DNA of 64,000 bases from Scilla litardierei. Taxonomy: Eukaryota; Streptophyta; Magnoliopsida; Asparagales; Asparagaceae. Below, in pieces: positions 1 to 10,848 of this stretch. Both the position numbers and the translations under genes were made by a program. Below the pieces are notes generated by a model. It did no database searches. It was not told the origin of the DNA and was given only the letters and a program-made list of their open reading frames with translations. The first letter of the stretch is position 1. Each line of letters starts with the position of its first letter. The stretch lies in assembly GCA_030789695.1 (NCBI GenBank), contig CM061141.1:323005938-323069937 (forward strand), read 5' to 3'.

Positions 1-232
1 AAACCCCACATGGTCTGTTTGTCGAACACACACACATGACAACATGCTAATCAGCAATAGAAGCGTCCATGCTGCAGAGCTTCCAGTAGCTTCCCAGTGG
101 CAAGAAGCCGAGTCCGGTTTCAATGTTTTTCCTTCTGAAACAAAGAATAGCAAATGTCGTTGTTCATGCGGGAAGGAAAGAAAGACACAAGTAGAAAAAA
201 GCAATAAGACCTTAACGGGAAAAGGAGGGTAC

Positions 233-1765
233 CTATCTTCTTGGCTGAGATGAAATGGAACCCGAGTGCTCAGACGTTGAGGGATAATCTCTCTGTACTG
301 CTGAATTAGAACCTCGAGTTCTGCTCAAACCACTGGCAGTATCCAAATCAACAAGCATGTGAAAATCCATCATGAACATTCTAGTCTCCGGCGGCATGTC
401 CACCGATACTAGTCCTTTAAGCATGTTAACAACTAGCTCCATGCTCGGCCTCAGCTCGGCCCTCGCTTGTATGCACCATAGAGCCACATAAACCAAGACC
501 CTCACCTCAGCCTCTTTGATTCCCCCCTCCATAATCACCCTCTCATCCACTACCTCCATCAGCTTCCCTTCTCTCATCTTATCACTCACAATTTTTTGGA
601 AGGAAAACCATGTTTGCTGAGAAACATCGTCATTATTAACTAATTCCAAATTCTTTCGTCCACCAACAAGCTCCAAGAGGACCATTCCATAGCTATAAAC
701 ATCCGACTTCGCTGAGATCCCATCTCCTGTAAACCACTCGGGGCCAAGTAGCCTCTGGTCGCCCTAACAGTAGTGACAACCCGGCTCTCATCTCTGCCCA
801 TCATTCATGATATACCAAAATCCGATATGCGAGCTCTGAGGTTCTCATCAAGGAGGATGTTTTGCGGCTTAACATCAAGGTGTAGGATCCTCGAATGGCA
901 GTCATCAGGGAGATAGGCTAGAGCCCTCGCAACATCAATTGCGACTTGGTATCTCATGGCCCATGTCAGACACGTCTCTTTCTTCCCTCCCTGGGAAGAT
1001 CCAAGAATCGAGGGAACCATTCTGAAAGTACTCATATACGATGAAGCGATGACCTCCAGAGACAAGGCAATAGCCAAGGATCTTTACAAGGTTGACATGT
1101 TGAGCGCTCACGATGGCAGTGATCTCAGATCGGAACTCCCTCTCCCCACGCAATTCCCCCTCGATTCGTTTCACGGCAACTGGCAGCCCATCACCGAGAA
1201 CACCCTTGAACACTGAGCCAGAACCACCTCTTCCTACTGGAATTTGAAAGTTGTTGGTTGCCGCCTTGAGCTCTTCGTAACGCAACTTCTTGGGCAAGCC
1301 ATCTATGTGCCTAAGATAGCTAAATTCAGTATGTGGCTGATCTTCTTCATCAGAAAACACTAATCGTGTTGTGGCCCTTTTCCTATATTGAGCTATTATT
1401 TTGCGAGCAACAACTGGTGAGCTAAGCCCAAGAACGAGCAACAAGTCAGAAGCAACACAGATGATGAAGATAATTGACTTGGGCTTTACACGGATACATA
1501 ACACAATAACTACGGCAAGGAGAGCTGTTGACAGTAAAGGAAATGTAAAGGCAAGAACAAGAAATCGTAGAATGTATTGGCCATCAAAGAAGTCACGCTC
1601 GATTAGTAGCCACAAGAGAATTACTATGAATATAATTGTAGCGGTGATGCTGCCAACGAGAAAGAATGCAAATGAGGTCCCAAGTAAGACCCGAAGAATA
1701 AGAAGCATGATAAGAAGAAAAGCAACAACCGTAGACGCAAAAATTTTCCATGTCAAATGCTTCAT
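233..1765 (-). pseudogene. Receptor-like kinase pseudogene (At5g20050-like)
   Basis: The reading spans three frames. The N-terminal frame (1765 down to about 1000) has several hydrophobic segments over the first ~130 residues, then the kinase glycine loop GRGGSGSVFKGVL, the lysine motif VAVKRIEGE and the stretch GEREFRSE. The middle frame (about 1077-805) carries the catalytic-loop equivalent ILHLDVKPQNILLDE and DFGIS. The last frame (about 740-233) carries SDVYSYGMVLLELVGG and the C-terminal lobe. This order and the wording match the plant membrane kinase family of Arabidopsis At5g20050. At least three lesions are visible: a frame change near 980-1000 just after GSLDSWIFPG, an in-frame TGA at 805-807 right after DFGIS where the family has lysine, and a one-base loss near 740-746 in the LAPEW segment. 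Several membrane segments instead of one is also unusual. Sequencing error could explain single lesions but hardly all three. Confidence 0.85.
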
Positions 1766-1849
1766 GCGTATCAGTTTCAGCCTAGAATATGAAAATTAAG
1801 GAAAGGATCAAGAAGATGACTTGTTGCTCAGCTAACAAATAGCCCGGAT

Positions 1850-1890
1850 GGGGAGAGGGGTGGGTGGGTTGCCCGTGGGGGTGGGTGGGT
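1850..1890 (+). other. G-rich tract with quadruplex potential
   Basis: At least six runs of three or more G separated by short linkers lie on the plus strand, about 90 bp upstream of the start codon of the minus-strand kinase pseudogene. It fits the generic G3+ quadruplex pattern. Any regulatory role is inference. Confidence 0.5.
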
Positions 1891-2575
1891 CAAAAAATTA
1901 TACAAGTAAACTAAAATCGTAAAAAAATGCCTGCCAGCTTCCAACGGCCAAAGTCATGTACTCTAGAAAGCAACAGTGCCTATCTCTTGCGATGATTTGC
2001 CCTGCTTTATTATTGAGCATCAAGGTTCATGTTCAACTAAACAAATGTGTTGTTAATAAATATACAAAACAAAACAAAATAAAAATATCGAGTTCTATCA
2101 TGCGAAGTTCAAACTGTCAGCAACAACAAAAGAATATAAACAATAAATAAACAGTTTTGACCATTGACAGAACAAATTTAAACAGAAAGAAAATTGACAC
2201 AATAAATAAACTATCGACTATGAAGAAAAGGACCAACCAACCTCAGAAGAAAAGACTATATTAAAGAGACAACAAACTACAATAATTAACAGCACATCAG
2301 AAGCATGTAAGATGGTCTATCTGACCAAATTTCTTCTCTGTCTCTACCTCAGAAGTAAACGGCTTAATAATATGAAAAATGTAGTTTAAACAGAACGAAA
2401 ATGAATCAACTAACAAAGTTGATATACGAGATCAGTAAACCACAAGAAAAAAGCCTATATAAAGGGGCGCCAATACAATAAAGAATAATGCATCAGAAAC
2501 AAGTGACATTCTCTTGCTCTGGTTGAACAGCAAATCAACCAACAAAAAATTGGCATTCAAATTTCTTCTTCGTCT
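1891..2575. other. A/T-rich intergenic stretch with a diverged direct repeat
   Basis: I find no gene here. Segments at about 2250-2352 and 2450-2590 resemble each other: both run from AAGAAAA through TATAT.AA.G to the shared words AAATTTCTTCT and GTCTCTACCTCAGAA. The second copy enters the 3' end of the ARM-repeat pseudogene. This looks like an old tandem duplication of the gene's 3' end. Confidence 0.4.
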
Positions 2576-2787
2576 CTACCTCAGAAATAAAGGGTTCCCT
2601 TCCAAATAGCAATCCATCCTCATCTTCAGAAGAATGCCCGTATTTTCTATGGCCTTGGCTGATCCTCGAGTCGAAAGATCAGCAAGAACAGAACAGAACT
2701 CAGGCCTATCTACAGCCTGCATGATCAACTCATCACTCCTTTCAAACAACCTGATCAGTACCTCAGCCGCACTCTCCTTACTTGACA

Positions 2788-2824
2788 CACGTGCGCGCGC
2801 GCGCGCACGAACGCACGAACGCAC

Positions 2825-2860
<36 letters not shown>
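2788..2860 (+). repeat. Alternating GC tract and poly-C run
   Basis: A (GC)n tract is followed by two ACGAACGC-type units and a run of more than 30 C. It lies between two ARM-repeat segments and may mark a slippage-prone, possibly misassembled point in the pseudogene. Confidence 0.9.
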
Positions 2861-2861
<1 letters not shown>

Positions 2862-3065
2862 GGATCAATCCATCCACCAGCAACACCAACCCCCCATCAG
2901 CTGCCCCCAATCGCCCTAATTCCTTCTGTGAACTTCACCAACAGACCAAGAATGGCTAGCAAAGACTCCCCACGGTCATCCGTAGACCCACTTAGGATTT
3001 CGACCGACATTGGCATGGCTCTGGCCCTGATAGCCAATGTAGAGTTTCCACGAAACTGCACTAGC

Positions 3066-4444
3066 TGTTGGATCTCCTGGCACACCAAATACACTAGAGG
3101 TGTGTGAATAGTGCATATCAGGACAAAATTGCTAATTTAAAAATTATTAAAAGATTGCAATAAGAGTGCGTAAGTAAATAATCACAATCCAGAAAGAGTC
3201 AAACGCAAACACATAGATTTATCCTGATTCGGATCCTAATGATCCAACGTCCATGCCCCAACTCCCCGTAGAGATTTGTAATCCACTATTACCACTTGCT
3301 CCCCGCAAGCAAACAATATGAAAAGATGCCAACACTCACCGTATTGCAAACTTGTACAATCTCTTCAACAAGAGATTCAGCCAATAAAGAAAAGGTAAGA
3401 AACAACATCACATATAGCGTTGATGATGTGAGAGTTGAATCACAAGGAATATGAAGGTATCTCCAAGGTTTCTTGATGAGAAATATGGTAGAAACACACT
3501 TGGAGAAGGACTTCTAATTGAGGCAAAAAATTTACAAAGTAACCCCAATGAAAAGCTGAAAAAACACCCTCTTTTAGAGTGAGAAAGTGGAGTTGAGAAT
3601 GTGAGAGAATAATTTCGTATGTGAAATGACAGAGGGTTTGAGGTCTATTTATAAGCCAAAAAGATCCCCAAATAACTGTCTAACAACTACCGAAAATGGT
3701 TCGACAATCAAAACTGTGAGTCCAAAAATTAGTCGACTAGGCAACTCTATTAGTTGAGTAGGCCTTAAAATCTTAAATGAAATTGGACTTAACCGTGGTA
3801 ACTACTTTTAGTCGACTAAGACAATTTTATTAGTCTACTACAACTGAAAAATGGTCAAAATTATATCCGTTTGAGAAAGTTATAAACGGCCTTTAGTCGA
3901 CTAGAAAGTTTGTTAGTCGACTAGAAATGTAACTAACGGTCAAAAATATGACAGTTGGAATAACTAACCATTAGTCGACTAAGTAAATCTGTTACTCGAC
4001 TCGGAACAAAAATTATGAAATTGTACGAAAAATGATCCTGTCAACTAAGAAATGAGTTTGACTAAGAATTTTTGACTTTTTGAAAATTAAGTGAAATAAA
4101 TTAGTCGACTAAGGAAAACTGTTAGTCGACTAAAAAGTTTATGACTTAGTCGTTTGAGGAAATCCTAAATTGCTAAGAACATCATCATCAAGGCTTTTAC
4201 AATCTAAGCATATGCAAGAAGAAAAATAAAGATTACATCATTTATAGCAAGATACAAATATTCAACTTTGAGATTCGTCTTACTTTTGATGCTTCTTGCA
4301 ATATATGTGATGTCTTGAATGATTGTCTTATGAGAATTTCTTGAACTTTATAATGTGCATAGATAAAGTTTGTATGCAAAAATATATTATGGTTGTATCA
4401 TCAAAACTTTAAGGAGAGAGATAATCAAATCTCATTTTCCAACA
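3066..4444 (-). mobile_element. Solo LTR, Sirevirus-like copia, 1379 bp
   Basis: The plus strand starts TGTTGGATCTCC and ends TTTTCCAACA. On the minus strand the start resembles the Sirevirus LTR at 42,907 (TTTTGATGATACAA against TTTTGATGATGAACAA), and the end has the same ACTATTCAC..CCTCTA pattern. The flanks are CTAGC (3061-3065) and CGAGC (4445-4449), a 5-bp target duplication with one mismatch. The interior is studded with TAGTCGACTA-type palindromes between about 3720 and 4150. There is no internal coding region, so it is a solo LTR left by recombination. It sits in the ARM-repeat pseudogene in the same orientation. Confidence 0.85.
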
Positions 4445-4919
4445 CGAGCTTCATAAGAATCAAACTGTAGATCTCTTCCCCCCCAACAAATTGAACACCC
4501 CCTTGGTCTTGTAAAGCATTGCAAGGCTATAGATAAGGGAGGCGGCCAGCTTGCCAACATGTAGGGAAGAAGGGAAGGGGATGCTGGAGTTGAGACCATA
4601 TATGGTGTCTACTTTGTATAGTGGTCGTTTGAGGTCGAAGACGTTTAAGTAGAGGTCGAAGAGGTTTAAGTACAGGTCGAAGAGGATGCAGAAAATAAGA
4701 GTGTAGGTAGGATCAAGAAAGAGCAAGAATGGCATGGATGACTTCGGGGTTTTGGGCAAGAGAGTGGCAGTGGTGAGAACTGACCATAGTGAGGGAGTAG
4801 AGGGTATGAAGTGCATTGGTCCGGGACTTGGTGGAGTGAGGCCGAGCATGAGACAAGCATTCATCTATTGTTTCGTGAAGGGGATCAGATGCCGGCATGT
4901 TTGACGCTGATGTGATCAT

Positions 4920-5705
4920 TACTTACGAGAGGCGGAGGCACAAGCATGAGGTTCACGAGCCACGGAAGTCCACGTAGTAAAACTGCTATGCACATTACAA
5001 GTCAGGGGTATTTACTTTATACACTATGTGGTGGGGATAAAAGAGGCTAGCCGGCCCTAGTTTTGTTTATCAAATATTTTGAGTGATTGTTGTTGCAAAT
5101 GTTAGGAGAGGGGGATCTACTCTACAAAAAGAGATCTATTTTATCTTATCTTGTTATCTTTAATTGTTATTCCAATAAAAATTCCCACTTTTACCCAATT
5201 TTGTGCCCTAGTTCGTATCAGAAGCTTAATAGTATCTGTTTGCTTTCTGTTTTAGATATCATCGGTTGCACACTACTTGAAGAAGATATAGGTATGACAG
5301 AAATCAAGAATGGGGTGTGGATGTTTCCTATGATCAGAAGCATAGGAATCCTGTCTAATGGTTCTTAGAAACTAGCCAACGAAATCCAAGTGTGCAGTTA
5401 AACAATATCAGCCATGATTCATTCCCATGTGCAGTTAAACAATATCAGCCATGATTCATTCCCATAAAGAGTCGTTGGAAATATCCATCAAGCATATTCT
5501 CCTGAACTTATAATTCTTCCATATTCATGGATTTGACCCGAGCTTAACTTAGCTGACCAGCAGAGAGATACAGCCATTTACTTTCAACAAACTACAATTC
5601 CAAGTTAACAAGCCGGCTTCCTAACATACTGGAAAATGCTTTCTTCCATCACAGGTGACTCTAGTATGGAAACATTACTAATGCCACTAGCATCCTGAAA
5701 GCTCA
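4920..5705. other. Intergenic, no recognised gene
   Basis: No reading frame here has recognisable motifs. The only structure is a perfect 37-bp tandem duplication at 5391-5464. Confidence 0.6.
5391..5464 (+). repeat. Two-copy 37-bp tandem duplication
   Basis: The copies 5391-5427 and 5428-5464 are identical, beginning TGTGCAGTTAAACAATATC. Their identity points to a recent duplication. Confidence 0.95.
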
Positions 5706-6076
5706 TGATAGGGATCGGATCAAGAATTTTTAATTTTTAATTTTTAATTTTTAATTTTTAATTTTTAATTTCATTTGAGTTTTAGAGTCTTTAGGTATTT
5801 TGAATCTTATTTATTTATTTTTAAGTATTTTAATGTTTAATACCACATCGGATTGGTGAAGAAGAGCGTTTAGTTGGAAGCATATATAAAGGCCCTAGAC
5901 TTGCTTTATTTTAATGAATGGATCGACGAATATGTCAATAGAAAAAATTTCCCAAACCTGAGAAAGGTTCTCCCCTCCTTGGTAAGAAGCGTTGGAACCC
6001 TTGGTGAGAAGCCAATGTTTATCTATTCTTCCCAAATGCTCAATCAAATCCCTAAAATCCATCTCGTTCTACATCA
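5706..6076 (+). repeat. 5' LTR of the 2.7-kb element
   Basis: This 371-bp copy matches 8086-8414 throughout, for example in TACCACATC.GAT, TATATAAAGG.CCTA and CCTTGGTGAGAAGCCAATG. A (TTTTTAA)n tract of about six units near 5727-5768 makes it longer than its partner. The shared TATATAAAGG is a likely promoter TATA box. Confidence 0.88.
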
Positions 6077-7119
6077 ATTTGGTAGCAAAGCCAAAGATCC
6101 TATCTTCGATCTCCGATTTCTAGATCCAACAAAAAAATATTCATCAAACCCTAGCCCTAACCACCTGCCACCTCAATCAATCCCCGATGGCCCCCACCGT
6201 CGCCCCCAGATCTCTCCAACACATCAATGATCTCATCCACACATGACAGCACCCCCGCCGTCGTTCAATGTACACAGATCCGCCACCTTCGCAAGAAGAC
6301 AGCACCAGACCCCTGCCATAAATCCTAGCCAAACGCCTTATGCACTTTCTCTAACGATAGTGTTGCCTCCACGACCTTTCCCCAGCAGACGTCTTCTTCA
6401 CCGCAATAGCTTACATCAAAATCACAGTTAAAAAACTCTAGAACCAGTCGAGTCAATATTTTGATGACTCGTCGGTAACGACACCGGCGACGGCCCGGGA
6501 AGTCAGCCATCCCAGGAGCTTTCTCAAGTCAGGACCAGCCTACATCAAAAAGGAGGAGGCCCGGAAGCTTTATCAAGTTAGGACCAACCTACATCAAAAA
6601 GGAGGTGAACTACAGCCGTTTCACCAGAGAATTTACCGTCGACGCCGACTGAGTCGACGGTGCTACAGTGTCAACTCGGTCAAGCCAACCCCCGAGCACT
6701 AGCCGAGCCGACTGAGCCGTGTTGCTAGCTTAGCATGTATTGTTTGCCTGCTCGGACCAAGCCGACCATAAGCCAACTGGCGCATGCTCGGGCCAACCTA
6801 GCCAGCAAGTCAATCCCCGAGCCGGCTCGCCCGAGTTATTGACCCGGTCAACCAGCTCAACAACAGCCGTAGCTCCAAACAGTGAGCCGTTTTTATTTTT
6901 AGGGAAATTTGAGCCGATTTTCAGTGATTTCTGCGTAGTTCTGCTATTTTAAATAGTTTGGTTTCGTTTGAAGCCCAAATTCAGTGTCGTTTATACCAGT
7001 GGATAACTGACTCATCCAAGTACGCATAGGTACCATCCATACAAGAAATCTGTTCTAAATTATGGGATACTATATAATTACTATGATAATTATTACAATG
7101 ACAATATTCCCCAAACAAA

Positions 7120-7818
7120 CTGTGAGCTTGAGAAGTGGAGACATGTATCAATCTTTTATGGGTCCAATGATAACTTTAGATATGATGATTGGAAGTACTA
7201 TCTAGAAAATTCCTTCACCCGTTTTGATTTATCAAACGAAACAAAATATAAGTATGCATGGCTCAAGCTAGGTGTAGAAGAACTATCTTAGTGTTTTTGA
7301 ATCTTTGAGTTCATTATCATCAATGTTCAACATTCAGATAGACTCTTCTTCGTCGATATTTTTTCAGGCATTGGGAAATTCCACGGGCATTCCAATAATC
7401 CTCAAGTTCGAAGCAACCCTCAAGTTCGAAGATTGATAAGTATCCAATCGAACTGATACATGAGATCCGCAACATTTGTGAACAATCGAAGAGAAAACAA
7501 CAGAGTAAACTCAAGTCAGAGCCTACGCTAGAGATTGATCCAACACTTGAGGCAGAGTGTGCGCTTGAACATGATTTGAAGTCAGATCCTGACCAAGAGA
7601 CTGAGCTAAAAATTGAGCATGAGCCCAAATTGGAGCATGAGCCCGACTTGGAGCCTGTTGGAGTCACAATAAGAGCCCAAGTCCAAACAGAGTCAGAACC
7701 AGAACCAGCGTTTGATTTAGTGCCGCATTTTGGACCAGAACCAGAGGTTAATCTAGTATCATATTCTGAGCCAGAGCCTTATCTAGAGCCATCTATTGAA
7801 CGCACGTCAGAACTGTAA
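7120..7818 (+). pseudogene. Possible gag remnant plus Glu/Pro-rich frame of the 2.7-kb element
   Basis: Around 7170-7290 one frame reads DDWKYYLENSFTRFDL and KYKYAWLKLG, wording similar to the N-terminal domain of plant LTR-element gag proteins, and then stops. From 7576 to 7818 an 80-residue frame is dominated by repeated E-P dipeptides (EHEPKLEHEPDLEP and similar). The first assignment is tentative. The second has no recognised domain and could be low-complexity coding or chance. Confidence 0.35.
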
Positions 7819-8085
7819 ATAGAAGCACCACTGAAGCTGATCGAGCATATCGAGTTTGTTATTCTGATCCTCTCTATCTAACCAACAAACATATACTAAA
7901 TGTGTTTCTATCTTTTGTGAGTTGAGAGAAATTTTCGGAAGACGTACATCGGTCAGTCTGTATCGTGTAATACTTCAGAGTTTGTAGACGTGTCTTTTCT
8001 AACTGCAATGAACTATTGATTGCTGCTCAGTTATGCTACTTTTGTCATCATTCATCAAGAGGTGAAGTTTTCAAGCCGGGAAGGA

Positions 8086-8414
8086 TGATATGGATCTTTT
8101 TATTTTTCATTTTATTTTGAGTTTTAGAGTCTTACGTATTTTGGGTCTTATTTATTTATTATAAGTATTTTAATGTTTAGTACCACATCTGATGGATGAA
8201 GAAGAGTGTTGAGTTATTAGCTTATATAAAGGTCCTAAACTTGTTTTATTTTAATGATTAAATCAATGAATAATTCAATGAAAAAAATTTCCCAAACCTA
8301 AGAAAGACTCCTCCCTTGATTAGAAGCCTTGGAACCCTTGGTGAGAAGCCAATGTTTATCGATTCTTTCCCAACCCCTCCACAAAATTCATAAAATCCAT
8401 CTCGTCCTACGTCA
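8086..8414 (+). repeat. 3' LTR of the 2.7-kb element
   Basis: This 329-bp partner of 5706-6076 is followed immediately by the target duplication GCTCA. The substitutions between the LTRs are scattered, so the insertion is old. Confidence 0.88.
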
Positions 8415-8517
8415 GCTCACTTCTCAAATGATACCTAAAAATTTCTGTGCATCCGAGAAAGAAATTGTGATTCGTATGGGCACTAACTGCGGACCTCAGC
8501 ATTTGATAAGGTGCTAA

Positions 8518-8861
8518 GTGCTTAAAAATAACAGATAAGTTCTTTCCGATGTATCAAAAGAAAATAACAAATAATTGTATATACCCTGACTTGCTACTCA
8601 TTAATACAATCAAAACCAAATTTACAATTCATATGGTCATTAAATTATTTGATGATGGATGAAGACGTGATACCAAAGACAGTTCAATCCAGAAGTCATA
8701 TAGGCGAGATATGTCTCCAACAGAAACATGGTGGGATGCCGTACAAAAATGATGCCACAGAACACTCGACAAAAGCCGCCTGAAGCTACAAAGTATAACA
8801 GAATGTGAAACTTCTTTCTCGCTAATTGTTTGTTTCTCATTAGACCCTTGGCATCCCTTAT
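8518..8861 (-). other. Probable displaced 3' end of the COX5B pseudogene
   Basis: On the minus strand, just beyond the TIR element, the sequence GGGATGCCAAGG continues plausibly from the exon 6 end at CACCAAGG and reaches a TAA within a few codons. The rest contains only an unrecognised 66-residue frame (8840-8640) and looks like 3' UTR. This assignment rests on the junction geometry only. Confidence 0.4.
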
Positions 8862-9953
8862 GGTGTGTTTGGTTTAAGCGAAAATGTATGAAAGAAAAGT
8901 GAAATGAAAAAGAAATAGAAAAGGAATGAAAATGAAAATGAAATTAGATTCTTTTTCATATTTGGCTACCAAAGAAAATTTTGAAGAAAGTTGAAAGGAA
9001 AATAAGGAAATTTCTTCTATTATGTTATTAATTGAAAATGAAAAAAATTTAAGAGGTGTATTTACTAAATAGGATTTAATGCATAAATAATAATATGTAT
9101 AGTTAAAAGTTTTTGAAAATAATTCCACCAAATTTGGTAATAAATTGGCTTAATATAAAATGATAATATTACGAATATATAATCAATAAATGTTAGTTGC
9201 ATATTGTTCGTTTGTTTCGTTTTTCAAGTTGATGGTATGGATTCAAATTCTGTCTCATAATAAATTAAAAACTTATTAGTTGTTTCGAATAATTTGTATA
9301 ATTAGCAAATAATTTGCGAATTATAACGAATAACTCGCTAACCATACAAATATTATGATTCATAAATAATTTGTTATTAAATACTACATGTAGAATTTAC
9401 AAATTATATTTACAAATTATATGAAAAGGTTGGAAATAATTCGCAAGCTATTTGAAAAATTCGTGCATAATGCGCGAATATTTCAACACATGAAAAATTC
9501 GTGAATTATTCGCTGATTTTTCGAACAAGTTCATGAATAAAAATATATTTAATATTCATGAGTTGCAAATTATTCACATACCATTTTGAAAAATTCGGAA
9601 AAAATTCGTGAACTTTGAATAATTCGCAAATTTTAAATTATTCATGTGTAAAGTTTTGTTAGCGATTTGTGATTTTTTGAAAAAAAATCATGAATTATTC
9701 ATAAATTCATTAAAAATGGCAACTAATTATATTTGTTAAAAACACAAATGCATGAATGTGAGAGTAGTTAGTTTTGCTCACTTTTTCCTCATTTTCATTG
9801 GGTCAAGAGGAAAACTTGAAAGAAAAGTTGTACTATTTATTTTCAACTCGTTTCCTTCATTTTCATTTTCTTTTCATTTTACTTTTCAACCAAACAATGA
9901 GCATTCATTTTGCCTCTTAATTTCTTTACTTTTCCCACCAACCAAACACAGCC
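8862..9953. mobile_element. TIR transposon without transposase, about 1.1 kb, in COX5B exon 6
   Basis: The left end GGTGTGTTTGGTT and right end AACCAAACACAGCC are inverted repeats. Beyond them the left arm (runs of GAAAATGAAA) and the right arm (TTTTCATTTTCTTTTC) remain complementary for about 100 bp. The flanks carry an imperfect CCAAGG / CCATAAGG pair on the gene strand, compatible with a diverged target duplication. No transposase is visible. Ends of this GTGTTTGGTT type occur in several plant hAT and Harbinger families, so I do not assign a superfamily. The centre (about 9280-9720) is very A/T rich and repeats AATTCGCGAATTATTCG-like words, perhaps a nested element. Confidence 0.65.
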
Positions 9954-10670
9954 TTGGTGATCCTCGGCATTGTTGTGTCCATCTGGGGACCCACCCTCGC
10001 CAACTACCTCCAGCTAAAGAAAATAAAAGGGAAATGAGTCAGTAAGTGATCCCCAAAGAGAAATATCAAAACATCTATTTTAGGTAAAGAGAGTTCAAGT
10101 TTAGATTTGCAGTGATAAATATAACATAATTACCACAAAGTATTGGGAGCACACGACATTCATGAGGCTTGTCTTTCTCCAACCAGAACCATACATCATG
10201 CTCATGCTCTGAAAATTCACCAGGATAACGGTAAGGTCATAAGGTTCAACAACTGAACTAAAGATTGGGTGCGCGCGCGTGTAGAGATCAATAATTCTGT
10301 TATGTCAGTACATGAAAATTTTCATGTGCTACAGTACAGAAACATAATTTCTTTGTGTGTTTTTTTGTTTTTTAAAATTTTTTTGGGATTGTTGTACATA
10401 TTCTAAAACCTCAAAACCTCAAATATTAAGTATACCTTAAGGGATTTGACACTCAACCGGCTCGTTACAATAAAATTTTATTGTTCGTTGAATTTGTAAT
10501 GGTCAAATCGAGTAGCAAATAAAAGGGATGTTAACCTGGTTTTTATGTGGTAATCATCTACTACGTGTAGATCAATCCTTAAATTTTTTTTTGAAGAAAA
10601 TAAAAAAACACCAAAAATGCATGACAGCACATGAAATTTTTCCTGCGCTGCCACACATATACAGTATTTA

Positions 10671-10848
10671 GGGATGAGAATGTGCATGCCCAAAGCCCGA
10701 TTGGGCTTCCAATTGGGCATGCCACATCAGCATCCCTACAAAATCCTTCGCTAATTCTAAATAATTAGGGAAGGATTTTATAGGGATGAGGATGTGGCAT
10801 GCCCAATCGGAAGCCCAATCGGGCTTTGGGCATGCCCATTCTCATCCA
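10671..10848. mobile_element. Foldback element, about 178 bp, near-perfect hairpin
   Basis: The left arm starts GGGATGAGAATGTGCATGCC and the right arm ends with its near-complement, GGGCATGCCCATTCTCATCC. The arms run about 85 bp each with a very short centre (TCTAAATAATTAG). It lies in COX5B intron 4. The length and structure fit a foldback MITE. Transcribed from either side it would form a long hairpin RNA. Confidence 0.75.

Larger units (their letters stand above)
2576..4919 (-). pseudogene. ARM-repeat protein pseudogene (probable U-box type), split by a solo LTR
   Basis: Minus-strand fragments read as consecutive armadillo repeats. At 4919-4713 there is HSTKSRTNALHTLYSLT and NPEVIHAILALS. 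At about 4560-4460, in another frame, there is KLAASLIYSLAMLYKTKGV. At 3060-2897 there is GNSTLAIRARAMP and ESLLAILGLLVKFTEGIRAIG. At 2800-2590 there is SKESAAEVLIRLFERSDEL and LADLSTRGSAKA. The pattern matches the C-terminal ARM region of plant PUB ubiquitin ligases (family knowledge), but no U-box is visible, so the exact family is uncertain. The gene is broken by frame changes, by a C-homopolymer with an alternating GC tract near 2790-2860, and by a solo LTR at 3066-4444. Removing the LTR and one copy of its target duplication rejoins the frame around LVQFRG. Confidence 0.55.
5706..8414 (+). mobile_element. Non-autonomous LTR retrotransposon, 2.7 kb
   Basis: Two direct repeats, 5706-6076 and 8086-8414, begin TGATA.GGATC and end in TCA. 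They are flanked by a perfect 5-bp target duplication GCTCA (5701-5705 and 8415-8419). Just inside the left LTR, TTTGGTAGCAAAGCC resembles the usual methionine-tRNA primer site. The purine-rich AAGCCGGGAAGGA precedes the right LTR. The 2-kb interior has no reverse transcriptase or integrase, only a possible gag remnant and a Glu/Pro-rich frame. It must have been mobilised in trans. Confidence 0.88.
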
